Assembly (NCBI GenBank): GCA_902363515.1
Contig: CABJAN010000002.1
Location: 198,776 to 262,775, forward strand
Source: Bacillota bacterium
GTDB taxonomy: Bacteria; Bacillota; Clostridia; Lachnospirales; Lachnospiraceae
DNA: 64,000 bases
Direction: 5' to 3'
Part shown: positions 1-7,785 of the stretch, in pieces
Position numbering within the stretch: position 1 is the stretch's first letter
Layout: every line of letters begins with the position of its first letter
Program-made: the position numbers and the translations under genes
The notes under the pieces: model-generated
Told to the model about the DNA's origin: nothing
Databases searched by the model: none
The model's input: the letters and a program-made list of their open reading frames with translations, nothing else

Positions 1-152
1 ACTTTGTAAGCAGTTGGTTCCTGAGTTGGATCATAAGTACCGATTTCTTCGATAAATCTTCCATCTCTTGGGGATTTGGAATCTGCAACAACGATTCTAT
101 AGAAAGGAGCTTTCTTCTGTCCCATTCTTCTTAATCTGATTTTTACTGCCAT
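1..152 (-). CDS. rpsP: 30S ribosomal protein S16 (partial, C-terminus beyond window)
   Basis: The minus strand reads [19 protein letters not shown] and continues with [18 protein letters not shown], the unmistakable N-terminus of ribosomal protein S16, a small-subunit assembly protein. The start codon is at 150-152 and is preceded on the minus strand by a strong AGGAGG-type ribosome site near 160-170. The gene runs off the left edge, so only about 50 codons are visible. It follows ffh closely on the same strand, the usual ylxM-ffh-rpsP order in Firmicutes, and is probably co-transcribed with it. Confidence 0.96.
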   Translation of the reverse strand, partial: MAVKIRLRRMGQKKAPFYRIVVADSKSPRDGRFIEEIGTYDPTQEPTAYK

Positions 153-194
153 TTCTTTTCACCTCCTGGTTATTCTATCACTAAATTCTATATG

Positions 195-1541
195 TTAAAA
201 GGGAAGTTTGAATTTTCCTCTTTTACCACCTTTTCCACCCATGAGTCCAGGCATTTGTTTCATCATTTTCTTTGCCTGCTCAAACTGTTTTACCATACGG
301 TTGACTTCTGCCACATCCACACCTGCGCCTTTTGCAATCCTGTTTTTTCTGGAAGGATTCAAAATTTCCGGATGAGAACGTTCTCTTGGTGTCATGGAAA
401 GAATAATTGCTTCTTTCCTTGCCATATCCTTTTCATCCACCATGCTGTCCAAATCTTTTACCTGGGAACCTATACCTGGCAGCATACTCAGTACGCTGGA
501 TAAGCCGCCCATATTTTTCATCTGATTCATACTCTCCAGATAATCATCAAAACCGAAGGTATTTTTGCGGAACTTCTGTTCCATTTCTTTTGCTTTTTCT
601 TCATCCAGATTTGCCTGAGCCTTCTCAATAAGACTCATCACATCGCCCATTCCCAAAATACGGGATGCCATACGCTCCGGATAAAACTGTTCTAAATCGG
701 AAAGCTTTTCACCCATACCAACATACAGAATAGGCTTTCCGCTAATCGCTTTAATGGAAAGTGCCGCACCACCTCTGGTATCACCGTCCATCTTGGTAAG
801 GATAACCCCGTCAATTCCAACCTTCTGACCAAAGGTCTCTGCTACGTTTACCGCATCCTGTCCGGTCATAGCATCCACCACTAAAATCGTCTGGTCTACA
901 GTAATGGCTTCCTTAATGTTCTCCAGCTCTGCCATCATATCTTTATCAATATGCAGACGTCCGGCAGTATCCAGAATTAATACATTGAACTTTTCCTTTT
1001 TGGCATGTTCATAAGCTGCCTTTGCAATATCTACAGGACTGTTCTTATCTCCCATGGAGAACACTTCCACACCCTGTTTCTCACCATTTACCTGCAACTG
1101 CTTAATTGCCGCAGGACGGTATACATCACAGGCAGCCAGCAACGGTTTGCGACCCTTGGATTTTAATTTTCCCGCCAGCTTTGCGGTTGTGGTTGTTTTA
1201 CCGGCGCCTTGAAGTCCCACCATCATCAGAACGGTTACCTCGTTCCCTGATTTCAGTTCAATCTCTGTGGTCTCGCTTCCCATTAATTTCACAAGTTCTT
1301 CGTTTACGATTTTAATTACCATCTGGCCCGGGTTCAGTCCTGACATAACATCCTGACCTACTGCACGTTCCTGAACTGCTTTCATAAACTGTTTCACAAC
1401 CTTGAAGCTTACATCTGCTTCCAGCAGCGCCATTTTTACTTCTTTTAAGGCTGCTTTTACATCTGCTTCCGTCAGACGGCCTTTTTTTCTTAAGTTTTTA
1501 AATACATTCTGCAGTTTATCCGTTAAGCTCTCAAACGCCAT
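195..1541 (-). CDS. ffh: Signal recognition particle GTPase Ffh
   Basis: A 448-residue protein, the usual length for Ffh. It binds the SRP RNA and targets ribosomes with emerging signal peptides to the membrane through FtsY, also encoded in this window. The N domain (about 1-90) is followed by the G domain with P-loop GLQGAGKTTTTAKLAG (about residue 107), DTAGRLHIDKDMM and TKMDGDTRGGAALS. The methionine-rich M domain (about 300-448) binds RNA and signal peptide and ends in a basic glycine-rich tail. Only one base separates it from ylxM upstream, so translation is probably coupled. rpsP follows 42 bp downstream. Confidence 0.98.
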   Translation of the reverse strand: MAFESLTDKLQNVFKNLRKKGRLTEADVKAALKEVKMALLEADVSFKVVKQFMKAVQERAVGQDVMSGLNPGQMVIKIVNEELVKLMGSETTEIELKSGNEVTVLMMVGLQGAGKTTTTAKLAGKLKSKGRKPLLAACDVYRPAAIKQLQVNGEKQGVEVFSMGDKNSPVDIAKAAYEHAKKEKFNVLILDTAGRLHIDKDMMAELENIKEAITVDQTILVVDAMTGQDAVNVAETFGQKVGIDGVILTKMDGDTRGGAALSIKAISGKPILYVGMGEKLSDLEQFYPERMASRILGMGDVMSLIEKAQANLDEEKAKEMEQKFRKNTFGFDDYLESMNQMKNMGGLSSVLSMLPGIGSQVKDLDSMVDEKDMARKEAIILSMTPRERSHPEILNPSRKNRIAKGAGVDVAEVNRMVKQFEQAKKMMKQMPGLMGGKGGKRGKFKLPF

Positions 1542-1542
1542 C

Positions 1543-1893
1543 TCACAACTCCTCTAAAATTCCCTGAGAAATCTCTTCCACACTTGATACAAATTCCTGC
1601 CTGCTCAGGTTTTCACATCCCTGACACAACTGGTTAATCCTGCGAACCTTCCCTTTGATATTTACAAACTTCTCTACCAGATGCAACTTATCCTCATATT
1701 CCTCCAAAGCTTTGTTGCAACGCTTGATATTATCATGAACGCCTTGACGGCTGATTCCCAATTCATCTGCAACTTCGCTCAGAGAATAATCATTTAAAAT
1801 CACATCTTCATAAATTCTTCTCTGATGAGCAGTTAAAAGCTCACCGTAAAAATCATATAACAATGTCTGTTCTACAAATTTTTCCATCCGCAA
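1543..1893 (-). CDS. ylxM: YlxM family DNA-binding protein, SRP operon
   Basis: A 116-residue helix-turn-helix protein resembling sigma-70 region 4. The HTH is in the segment YSLSEVADELGISRQGVHDN (about residues 35-55). YlxM proteins are encoded directly upstream of ffh across Firmicutes and are thought to modulate SRP. Here the stop codon lies 1 bp before ffh. A near-consensus promoter sits immediately upstream at 1905-1933, so this gene opens the ylxM-ffh-rpsP operon. The HTH match is clear from the sequence; the role is by family and context. Confidence 0.93.
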   Translation of the reverse strand: MRMEKFVEQTLLYDFYGELLTAHQRRIYEDVILNDYSLSEVADELGISRQGVHDNIKRCNKALEEYEDKLHLVEKFVNIKGKVRRINQLCQGCENLSRQEFVSSVEEISQGILEEL

Positions 1894-1904
1894 TCACCTT
1901 GGTT

Positions 1905-1933
1905 ATCATACACTAGAATTTCTATAGTGTCAA
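1905..1933 (-). promoter_or_regulatory. Promoter of ylxM-ffh-rpsP, embedded in the larE 3' end
   Basis: Read on the minus strand: -35 TTGACA (1928-1933), 17-bp spacer, -10 TATGAT (1905-1910), with the ylxM start at 1893. The -35 box overlaps the last codons and stop of larE. An 8-bp perfect inverted repeat, GTGTCAAG/CTTGACAC (1927-1950), covers the -35 box. A second imperfect palindrome with CACTA/TAGTG ends fills the spacer (1911-1929). Confidence 0.75.
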
Positions 1934-2775
1934 GTATTTTTTCTTGACACCTTTAAAATTTTTTCATCCATGCTTCCGCTTCTAAACCCCTCCATATCCA
2001 GAGTAATATAGTCAAACCCCATTTTTTTCAATTCTTCTATGATTTCCCCACTTTTTTTCAGAAAACTTTCAAATTCCTTTTTGGGTATCTCAATTCTCGC
2101 AACCTCTCCATGCACACGGAGGCGCACCACAGGAAATCCCAGGGTATGCAGGTATTCCTCTCCCTTTGCAATCCGCCCTAAAACTTCCATGGATATTTCT
2201 GTACCATAAGGCAGTCTGGTTGCCAGGCAGGGAGTAGAGGGGCGCTCTGCCACAGATACTCCCAACTCCTTTGCCAGCTTTCGTACTTCTTCTTTTGTAA
2301 AGCCCGCCTCTGCCAGAGGACTTTTGATACCAAGTTCCTGAATTGCCTGAAGTCCCGGACGATACACATGCAAATCATCCTCATTGGTTCCCTCTAAAAT
2401 GATAGAAATCCCCTTGCCCTTTGCAAATTCCTGTAACCTGGAAAACAAAGTTTTCTTGCACAAATAGCAACGATTCTCTGGATTAAAGCGGATTTCCTCC
2501 TGTTCCAGTTCATTTACAAATAATACTTGGTGAAAAACTTCTGCTTCTTTTGCCACTTTTTTAGCTGTCTTTAAATCACAGGAGGGGTGCAGCATGGTAT
2601 CAAAAGTCACTGCATAAATATTAGATTTTTTTTGCTGCTCTTTTACACATTTTTTTGCCAGAGTCAATAGCAGGCTGCTGTCCACACCCCCGGAAAATGC
2701 CAGACAGACATCCTCCTTTAAATAATATGTCATATTTTCATATAGTTTTTTCTTCTTTTCTTCATAAGTTCTCAT
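1930..2775 (-). CDS. larE: LarE-type ATP-dependent sulfur transferase (Fe-S cysteine pattern)
   Basis: A 281-residue PP-loop protein with the adenylating SGGVDS motif (28-33). LarE transfers sulfur to the adenylylated nickel-pincer precursor during synthesis of the lactate racemase cofactor. Three cysteines stand out: C103-x2-C106 (NRCYLCKK) and C183 (STPCLATRLPYG). A three-cysteine arrangement is associated with [4Fe-4S]-type LarE rather than the sacrificial single-cysteine form of Lactiplantibacillus. It overlaps the 3' end of larC by 14 bp, indicating translational coupling. No LarA or LarB is in the window, so the final product is uncertain. Confidence 0.88.
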   Translation of the reverse strand: MRTYEEKKKKLYENMTYYLKEDVCLAFSGGVDSSLLLTLAKKCVKEQQKKSNIYAVTFDTMLHPSCDLKTAKKVAKEAEVFHQVLFVNELEQEEIRFNPENRCYLCKKTLFSRLQEFAKGKGISIILEGTNEDDLHVYRPGLQAIQELGIKSPLAEAGFTKEEVRKLAKELGVSVAERPSTPCLATRLPYGTEISMEVLGRIAKGEEYLHTLGFPVVRLRVHGEVARIEIPKKEFESFLKKSGEIIEELKKMGFDYITLDMEGFRSGSMDEKILKVSRKNT

Positions 2776-3820
2776 ACATTCCTCCTGCTAATGCCGCTGC
2801 CTCATCATATACGTTGCGATAGGGTCTGCCAGTGTCCCGACAAACCTGCCTGACTGTTTCATACTCCGGATAAAAGTAGTGTTGTCCATGATGTTCGCAT
2901 TCTTTTATCTTTACTTTATGCCCGTCCCCCAAGACAATCTCACGAAAACTTCTTGGAAGAATTCTTCTCTCTTCCTCATATCTGCGCAAGCCAATGCTGG
3001 TGGTTTCCCGAAAAATAATGTCCTCCAGCTCTGCTTGTTTTTCTTTTTTACAAATCACCTGAAGCATGTAAGCCGGACGGTGTTTTTTCATGTAAACAGG
3101 AAAACAGGATGCATCCAAAGCCCCTGCCTTCATCAGACATTCTATAGCATATCCCAGCTGCTCCCCGCTGCAATCATCCACATTGGTTTCCAGAACCTGT
3201 ACGCAATCCTGCTTCTCTTCTTCCTGGTTTTCTCCTCTGTTTCTGGAAAGTAAAAGCAGGCACACTGGTCTGTTCTTTCCTGTTACCACTCTTTTTTCAA
3301 CAAAATAAGAACCGGAAAATGGACAGCTTATCCCAAACGCCGCCAAAAAAGCGGCACTTTGTATGGTGAGCAGTTCTCCTTTTTCTGGAAGCAATTCTAT
3401 CTTTAAATTACTTTTTTCTAAAATCTGCAAAATCTGTTCTGAATCTCCACCTGCTGTAAGAGCCCCTGTTCCTTCTCCCAGGGCGTTTACCTGGATTTGA
3501 GAAACTCCTAACCGTTCCAACAAAACACTCCATCCTGCCAAATAATAAAGCTCCTGTTCTTTTTCCAGAGACAGTGTTTCCTTCCCCATATATTCCAAAG
3601 CCAGGAGAAGTTTTTTCTGAATTTCTTCCTTTAAATTCCATTGCCGAATCCGCGCCCTTGCTTCCTCCAGGGAAAGTGTCCGTTTTCCTTCTTTCCCGCC
3701 TACTCTCTCTCCTAATAGCGCTTCCTGCTTTTCATCCCATCCTGCCAGCTCTTTTCCTGCTTCCCACAGGCTTTTTTCATCCATACCATTGGGACATTCA
3801 AAATATAGTTTTTTCCCCAT
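2762..3820 (-). CDS. larC: LarC-like protein with degenerate N-terminal domain
   Basis: 352 residues, somewhat shorter than typical LarC (about 400), which inserts nickel into the pyridinium pincer cofactor. The C-terminal half is clearly LarC: ETNVDDCSGEQLGYAIE and GALDASCFPVYMKKHRPAY, then FRETTSIGLRRYEEER. The N-terminal half is poorly conserved. The usual LYFDCFSGISGDMFLGA start appears as LYFECPNGMDEKSLWEA, and the HFHEVGAVDSI motif is replaced by ELYYLAGWSVLLERLG. Expected metal-binding His/Asp residues are therefore missing. It is one continuous frame, unlike the frameshifted larC1/larC2 of Lactiplantibacillus. The start is supported by AAAGGAAA upstream. It could be a nickel chaperone with an altered role. 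Confidence 0.78.
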   Translation of the reverse strand: MGKKLYFECPNGMDEKSLWEAGKELAGWDEKQEALLGERVGGKEGKRTLSLEEARARIRQWNLKEEIQKKLLLALEYMGKETLSLEKEQELYYLAGWSVLLERLGVSQIQVNALGEGTGALTAGGDSEQILQILEKSNLKIELLPEKGELLTIQSAAFLAAFGISCPFSGSYFVEKRVVTGKNRPVCLLLLSRNRGENQEEEKQDCVQVLETNVDDCSGEQLGYAIECLMKAGALDASCFPVYMKKHRPAYMLQVICKKEKQAELEDIIFRETTSIGLRRYEEERRILPRSFREIVLGDGHKVKIKECEHHGQHYFYPEYETVRQVCRDTGRPYRNVYDEAAALAGGMYENL

Positions 3821-3914
3821 ATCTGTTTCCTTTCTTTGCTATCCTGTAAATTTTAGCATATTTTTTCTTTTCTGACCATGTCAAAATATCACAGGAGAAA
3901 AACATTTTTTTCCA

Positions 3915-3943
3915 TTGTTTCTTTTACTTTCCAGTGTTAAAAT
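3915..3943 (+). promoter_or_regulatory. Promoter of the DUF362/ferredoxin gene
   Basis: -35 TTGTTT (3915-3920), 17-bp spacer, -10 TAAAAT (3938-3943), followed by a strong AGGAGG ribosome site before the ATG at 3983. The 162-bp gap also serves the divergent larC gene; I did not resolve a larC promoter. Confidence 0.65.
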
Positions 3944-3982
3944 AAATGTTACATAAAATCAAATAGCAGGAGGGAATTTTAT

Positions 3983-5107
3983 ATGTCAACATCAAAGGTA
4001 TATTTTACAGATTTAAGAGCCAAAAGCGGCGACAATCTTCTGAATAAACTGCAGCGCCTGATAAAAACTGCCGGAATCGAAGAGATTGACTTTCAGGATA
4101 AATACGTTGCAATTAAAATGCACTTCGGAGAGCCCGGAAATCTGGCTTTTCTTCGCCCCAATTATGCAAAAGCGGTGGCAGATGTAGTAAAAGAACTGGG
4201 CGGAAAGCCATTTTTAACAGATTGTAACACCTTATATGTAGGGGGCAGAAAAAATGCCCTGGACCATTTAGACAGTGCCAATTTAAATGGATTTAACCCT
4301 ATGACAACCGGATGCCAGATTCTCATTGCAGATGGTTTAAAAGGGACTGACGAAGCTTTAGTTCCTGTAGAAGGCGGAACTTATGTCAAAGAAGCAAAAA
4401 TCGGACGTGCTGTAATGGATGCAGATATTGTAATTTCCTTAAATCATTTTAAAGGACACGAAGCTGCAGGTTTTGGAGGAGCTTTAAAAAATCTTGGTAT
4501 GGGATGCGGCTCAAGAGCCGGGAAAATGGAAATGCATTCTGCCGGAAAGCCACATGTAGATCAGGAAAAATGCATTGGCTGTCAGATGTGCGCTAAAATC
4601 TGCGCTCATGATGCACCGCAGTTTGAAAACAAAAAGGCTTCCATTGACCATAACAAATGCGTGGGTTGTGGAAGATGTATTGGCATTTGTCCAAAAGATG
4701 CTATTCTCTCTGCTTCTGACGAATCCAACGATATCTTAAACTGCAAGATTGCAGAATACACCAAAGCAGTGATTGACGGTCGTCCTAATTTCCACATCAG
4801 CCTGGTAATTGATGTTTCTCCTTACTGTGACTGTCACGGAGAAAACGATGCAGCTATTGTACCAAATGTAGGCATGTTTGCCTCTTTTGACCCAGTTGCC
4901 TTAGATGTTGCCTGTGCAGATGCAGTGAATGCCCAGCCTGTAATTTCCAACAGCAAACTAGGAGACTGTAGCGAAGAAGAAAGAGCCTGTCAGCACCACG
5001 ACCACTTCCACAGCATCTTCCCTGATACCAACTGGGAATCCGCGATTGAGCACGGTGTGAAAATCGGTATTGGAAATAAGGAATACGAACTGATTACGGT
5101 AAAATGA
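3983..5107 (+). CDS. DUF362 domain protein with two [4Fe-4S] ferredoxin clusters
   Basis: 374 residues. The N-terminal and C-terminal parts form a split DUF362 domain: YVAIKMHFGEPGNLAFLRP near residue 40, ISLNHFKGHEAAGFGGALKNLGMGC near 155-180, and SPYCDCHGENDAAIVPNVGMFASFDPVALD near 275-310. A dicluster ferredoxin insert (about 190-240) has CIGCQMCAKIC and CVGCGRCIGICPKDA. Homologues are common in anaerobic Clostridia, are usually annotated as 4Fe-4S binding proteins, and have no settled reaction. There is no signal peptide, so it is cytoplasmic. It is divergent from larCE and ends in a strong terminator, so it is a single-gene unit. Confidence 0.9.
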   Translation: MSTSKVYFTDLRAKSGDNLLNKLQRLIKTAGIEEIDFQDKYVAIKMHFGEPGNLAFLRPNYAKAVADVVKELGGKPFLTDCNTLYVGGRKNALDHLDSANLNGFNPMTTGCQILIADGLKGTDEALVPVEGGTYVKEAKIGRAVMDADIVISLNHFKGHEAAGFGGALKNLGMGCGSRAGKMEMHSAGKPHVDQEKCIGCQMCAKICAHDAPQFENKKASIDHNKCVGCGRCIGICPKDAILSASDESNDILNCKIAEYTKAVIDGRPNFHISLVIDVSPYCDCHGENDAAIVPNVGMFASFDPVALDVACADAVNAQPVISNSKLGDCSEEERACQHHDHFHSIFPDTNWESAIEHGVKIGIGNKEYELITVK

Positions 5108-5112
5108 GCCAA

Positions 5113-5157
5113 AGAGACTGTTGCGCTTTTCACGCAGCAGTCTCTCTATTTTTTATT
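5113..5157 (+). terminator. Rho-independent terminator after the DUF362 gene
   Basis: 13-bp arms AGAGACTGTTGCG (5113-5125) and CGCAGCAGTCTCT (5133-5145) with a short loop, followed by a T-rich run. It begins 5 bp after the stop codon. Confidence 0.9.
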
Positions 5158-5187
5158 TATTCGACAGACAAACATTTATGCCCGAAT

Positions 5188-5208
5188 TTGAGAAATTCTT
5201 GAGATTTA
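5188..5208 (+). promoter_or_regulatory. Predicted response-regulator box upstream of the two-component operon
   Basis: Direct repeat TTGAG-N6-TTGAG (repeats start at 5188 and 5199, 11-bp period). All 21 bases are identical to the box at 7050-7070. A direct repeat with about one helical turn spacing is the usual form of an OmpR/PhoB-family operator. It sits where a -35 element would be, with AT-rich -10-like sequence (5214-5224) before the ribosome site of the regulator gene, suggesting autoregulation. Confidence 0.72.
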
Positions 5209-5244
5209 TATGGGAAAATATATTTTTATGAAAGGAGTTCAAGT

Positions 5245-5919
5245 ATGAGTCAAAAAATACTGGTTGTTGATGATGAACCGGGAATTGTTGCAGTCATACA
5301 AAGCTATTTTGAAACAGCAGGTTATCAAGTTATAACTGCTTACAGCGGAAATGAAACCATGAAAAAACTGGCACACAATCCCGATCTTATATTGTTAGAT
5401 ATAAATATGCCGGATATAGACGGTCTGACTGTCTGTCAGAATATCCGGGAACACATTACCTGCCCTATTCTTTTCTTGACTGCGCGGATTGAAACCGCAG
5501 ATAAAATCAAAGGTTTTTCTGTCGGGGCGGATGATTATATTCAAAAACCCTTTGATCTTGATGAATTAGGCGCAAGAGTATCCGCTCATTTACGCAGGGA
5601 AAGCCGTAAACAAGAGCAGGCTTCTTTGCGATTTTTTGGTGATATGGTCATTAACTATACCAAAAGGGAAATTACCATACGTCAAAAGTATATTTCTCTG
5701 TCCAGAAAAGAATTTGATATTACAGAATTGCTTTCTACTAATGCCGGACAAGTCTTTGACAGAGAACGAATATATGAAAGAGTTTGGGGATTAGAAGGTG
5801 CGGGTAACAGCGACACAATTATGGAGCATGTCCGTAAAATTCGTAATAAATTTGCAGAGCATACCTTGCACAATTATATAGAAACAGTTTGGGGGGTGGG
5901 ATATAAATGGAACGGATAA
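5245..5919 (+). CDS. OmpR/PhoB-family response regulator
   Basis: 224 residues, the standard size. The receiver domain has acidic residues D9/D10, phosphoacceptor D52 in LILLDINMPDIDG, the conserved threonine in FLTAR and lysine in IQKPFD. A winged-helix DNA-binding domain follows (about 125-224) and ends in ETVWGVGYKW. The start is supported by AAAGGAG. The 3' end overlaps the kinase gene by 13 bp. With the kinase and the ABC genes it forms a sensor-regulator-transporter module of the kind that commonly defends against cell-envelope antimicrobials; the inducer is unknown. A predicted operator lies just upstream. Confidence 0.94.
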   Translation: MSQKILVVDDEPGIVAVIQSYFETAGYQVITAYSGNETMKKLAHNPDLILLDINMPDIDGLTVCQNIREHITCPILFLTARIETADKIKGFSVGADDYIQKPFDLDELGARVSAHLRRESRKQEQASLRFFGDMVINYTKREITIRQKYISLSRKEFDITELLSTNAGQVFDRERIYERVWGLEGAGNSDTIMEHVRKIRNKFAEHTLHNYIETVWGVGYKWNG

Positions 5920-7046
5920 AGCAGATGAAATTAAAAAAAGCGCTCTTTGCAATGGCATTTCTCAATATTACGATTGCATTTCTTTTGTCACTTTTTATTA
6001 TTTGGCTCTGTATAGAATTGCGTTCGCAAATTGCTCCAATGGGAGGAATTTCTATTAATATGAATTCTGCTCATGTTATTACCCAACCACAGAATTCAAC
6101 TGCTCAAGCCGCGTTACTTGCAGATATAATCTCTCTTGTTCAAATAATATTGCCCATCTTAATCTATATCATTGCGCTGTTTACCACTGCTTCTATGTTC
6201 TATCACTTAAAATTAAAAGAGCCTTTAAAAATACTTACCCAAGGGGCTGCCTGTATCATAGACAATAACCTTGATTTTACCATTGAAACAACGTCACAAG
6301 ACGAACTGGGACAGCTATGTACTGCTTTTGAAACCATGCGCAAAACCTTATTGGAAAACAATTATACCTTATGGCGGCAAGCGGAAGAGAGGAAAAGATT
6401 AAATGCTGCCTTTTCGCATAATTTACGAAATCCTGTTACGGTACTAAAAGGTTCTATTAAATTAGCCCTGAAAAATATAGAAGATATCACCACAGCTTCA
6501 AATCCGTTTACTGATCATCTGCTCCGAATGGAAAGTTATACAAATAGAATAGAGCATTATGTGGAAACCATGAGCAGCATTCAGAAATTAGAGGATATAA
6601 CGCTTCAGCCGGAGCCTGTAAAGTGGGATAGTCTTATTTCTGAACTAAAAAATATGCTTTGCTTCCTTCGTGAAGATACTCAAAAGCAGATACAATTTAC
6701 CCCTGCAAAATATGAAAAAAACATTCTAATTGATAAATCTGTTTTATTTCAAATAGCAGAAAATCTTGTATCTAATGCATTACGTTTTGCTGCAGCCCGC
6801 ATTGATATTCTCTGTTCCATATCAAGCGGAAAATTATTGTTATCTGTAACAGATGATGGCTGCGGTTTCCCTGAGAAGCTGCTGCAAAATGGTATTCAGC
6901 CCTTTCAAAAAGGAAATGAAGATATGGGACATTTTGGAATGGGCCTATATACCTGCGAGCTTCTTTGCCAAAAACATGATGGCAATATAACCCTAAAAAA
7001 CAATCCCACAGGAGCAACAGTTTCCATCATACTCACAATTGAATAG
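5907..7046 (+). CDS. Membrane sensor histidine kinase
   Basis: 379 residues. There are two transmembrane segments (about 12-36 and 74-97) with a short extracytoplasmic loop of about 37 residues, a HAMP-like linker (about 98-150), and a HisKA domain with H171 in FSHNLRNPV. The ATPase domain has N box AENLVSNALRFA, DDGCGF and GHFGMGLYTC. The residue after the phosphoaccepting histidine is Asn instead of the usual Glu or Asp. The short sensor loop suggests that signal may be perceived through the partner transporter, as in other ABC-linked kinases; that is inference. It overlaps the regulator gene and has no terminator before the ABC genes. Confidence 0.93.
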   Translation: MERIKQMKLKKALFAMAFLNITIAFLLSLFIIWLCIELRSQIAPMGGISINMNSAHVITQPQNSTAQAALLADIISLVQIILPILIYIIALFTTASMFYHLKLKEPLKILTQGAACIIDNNLDFTIETTSQDELGQLCTAFETMRKTLLENNYTLWRQAEERKRLNAAFSHNLRNPVTVLKGSIKLALKNIEDITTASNPFTDHLLRMESYTNRIEHYVETMSSIQKLEDITLQPEPVKWDSLISELKNMLCFLREDTQKQIQFTPAKYEKNILIDKSVLFQIAENLVSNALRFAAARIDILCSISSGKLLLSVTDDGCGFPEKLLQNGIQPFQKGNEDMGHFGMGLYTCELLCQKHDGNITLKNNPTGATVSIILTIE

Positions 7047-7049
7047 GAC

Positions 7050-7081
7050 TTGAGAAATTCTTGAGATTTACCCTGTATACT
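7050..7081 (+). promoter_or_regulatory. Second response-regulator box and promoter of the ABC transporter genes
   Basis: TTGAG-N6-TTGAG at 7050-7070 is identical over 21 bases to 5188-5208. A -10 hexamer TATACT (7076-7081) follows, and the ATPase start codon is at 7114 with AAGGAGAG before it. The box replaces a -35 element, as at activator-dependent promoters, so phosphorylated regulator probably switches on the transporter. Confidence 0.75.
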
Positions 7082-7113
7082 CTCCTTATCAAAAATGACA
7101 AGGAGAGTTTTTT

Positions 7114-7785
7114 ATGCAAATTCAGGTAAACAATATTTCAAAAATTTATGGCGCAGGCGAAAGTAAAGTTACTGCGCTGAAAGCTGCGTCTATGACCATT
7201 TTCGAGGGTGACTTTATCTCCATAATGGGGCCCTCCGGCAGTGGAAAAAGCACCTTGCTTCACATTATAAGCGGCCTGGATAATCCAACATCCGGTACCG
7301 TACTTTATGACAATATTGATATTCATAATGGCAGTGATAAGATGTTATCAGCTTTTCGGCGAAAAAAAATTGGTTTCATTTTTCAACAATTCAATCTGCT
7401 TCCCGTTTTAACTGCCCGGGAAAATATCATCATGCCCCTGCTTTTGGACAAAAAGAAGCCTGATGAAAACTATTTGCAAGAGCTGTCCTCTCTTTTAGGT
7501 CTGAAAAACCGGCTGGCTCACTTACCAAATGAGCTTTCTGGCGGACAGCAGCAACGTGTAGCTATTGCAAGAGCCTTGATAGCAAAACCGGATATTATTT
7601 TCGCCGATGAACCTACGGGAAATCTTGACAGTAAAAGTGGCAGCGAAGTAATGAACATGCTTTGCAGTATCCGGGAGAAAATGAACAAAACTCTTGTAGT
7701 AATTACCCATGACTCACGTATTGCAGAAATGGCAGACCGTCGGTTTACAATCATTGACGGAGAGCTTTCGGAGGTGAACGTATAA
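7114..7785 (+). CDS. ABC transporter ATP-binding protein, MacB/LolD type
   Basis: 223 residues. Walker [10 protein letters not shown] (about 39-47), Q-loop [16 protein letters not shown], signature [15 protein letters not shown], Walker [13 protein letters not shown] and H-loop VITHD are all intact. Sequence and length fit the LolD/MacB/FtsE group, which couples to FtsX-type permeases and usually drives mechanotransmission or export of hydrophobic peptides rather than import. The stop overlaps the permease start (TAATG), so the two are translationally coupled. It has its own promoter and regulator box. Confidence 0.95.
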   Translation: MQIQVNNISKIYGAGESKVTALKAASMTIFEGDFISIMGPSGSGKSTLLHIISGLDNPTSGTVLYDNIDIHNGSDKMLSAFRRKKIGFIFQQFNLLPVLTARENIIMPLLLDKKKPDENYLQELSSLLGLKNRLAHLPNELSGGQQQRVAIARALIAKPDIIFADEPTGNLDSKSGSEVMNMLCSIREKMNKTLVVITHDSRIAEMADRRFTIIDGELSEVNV

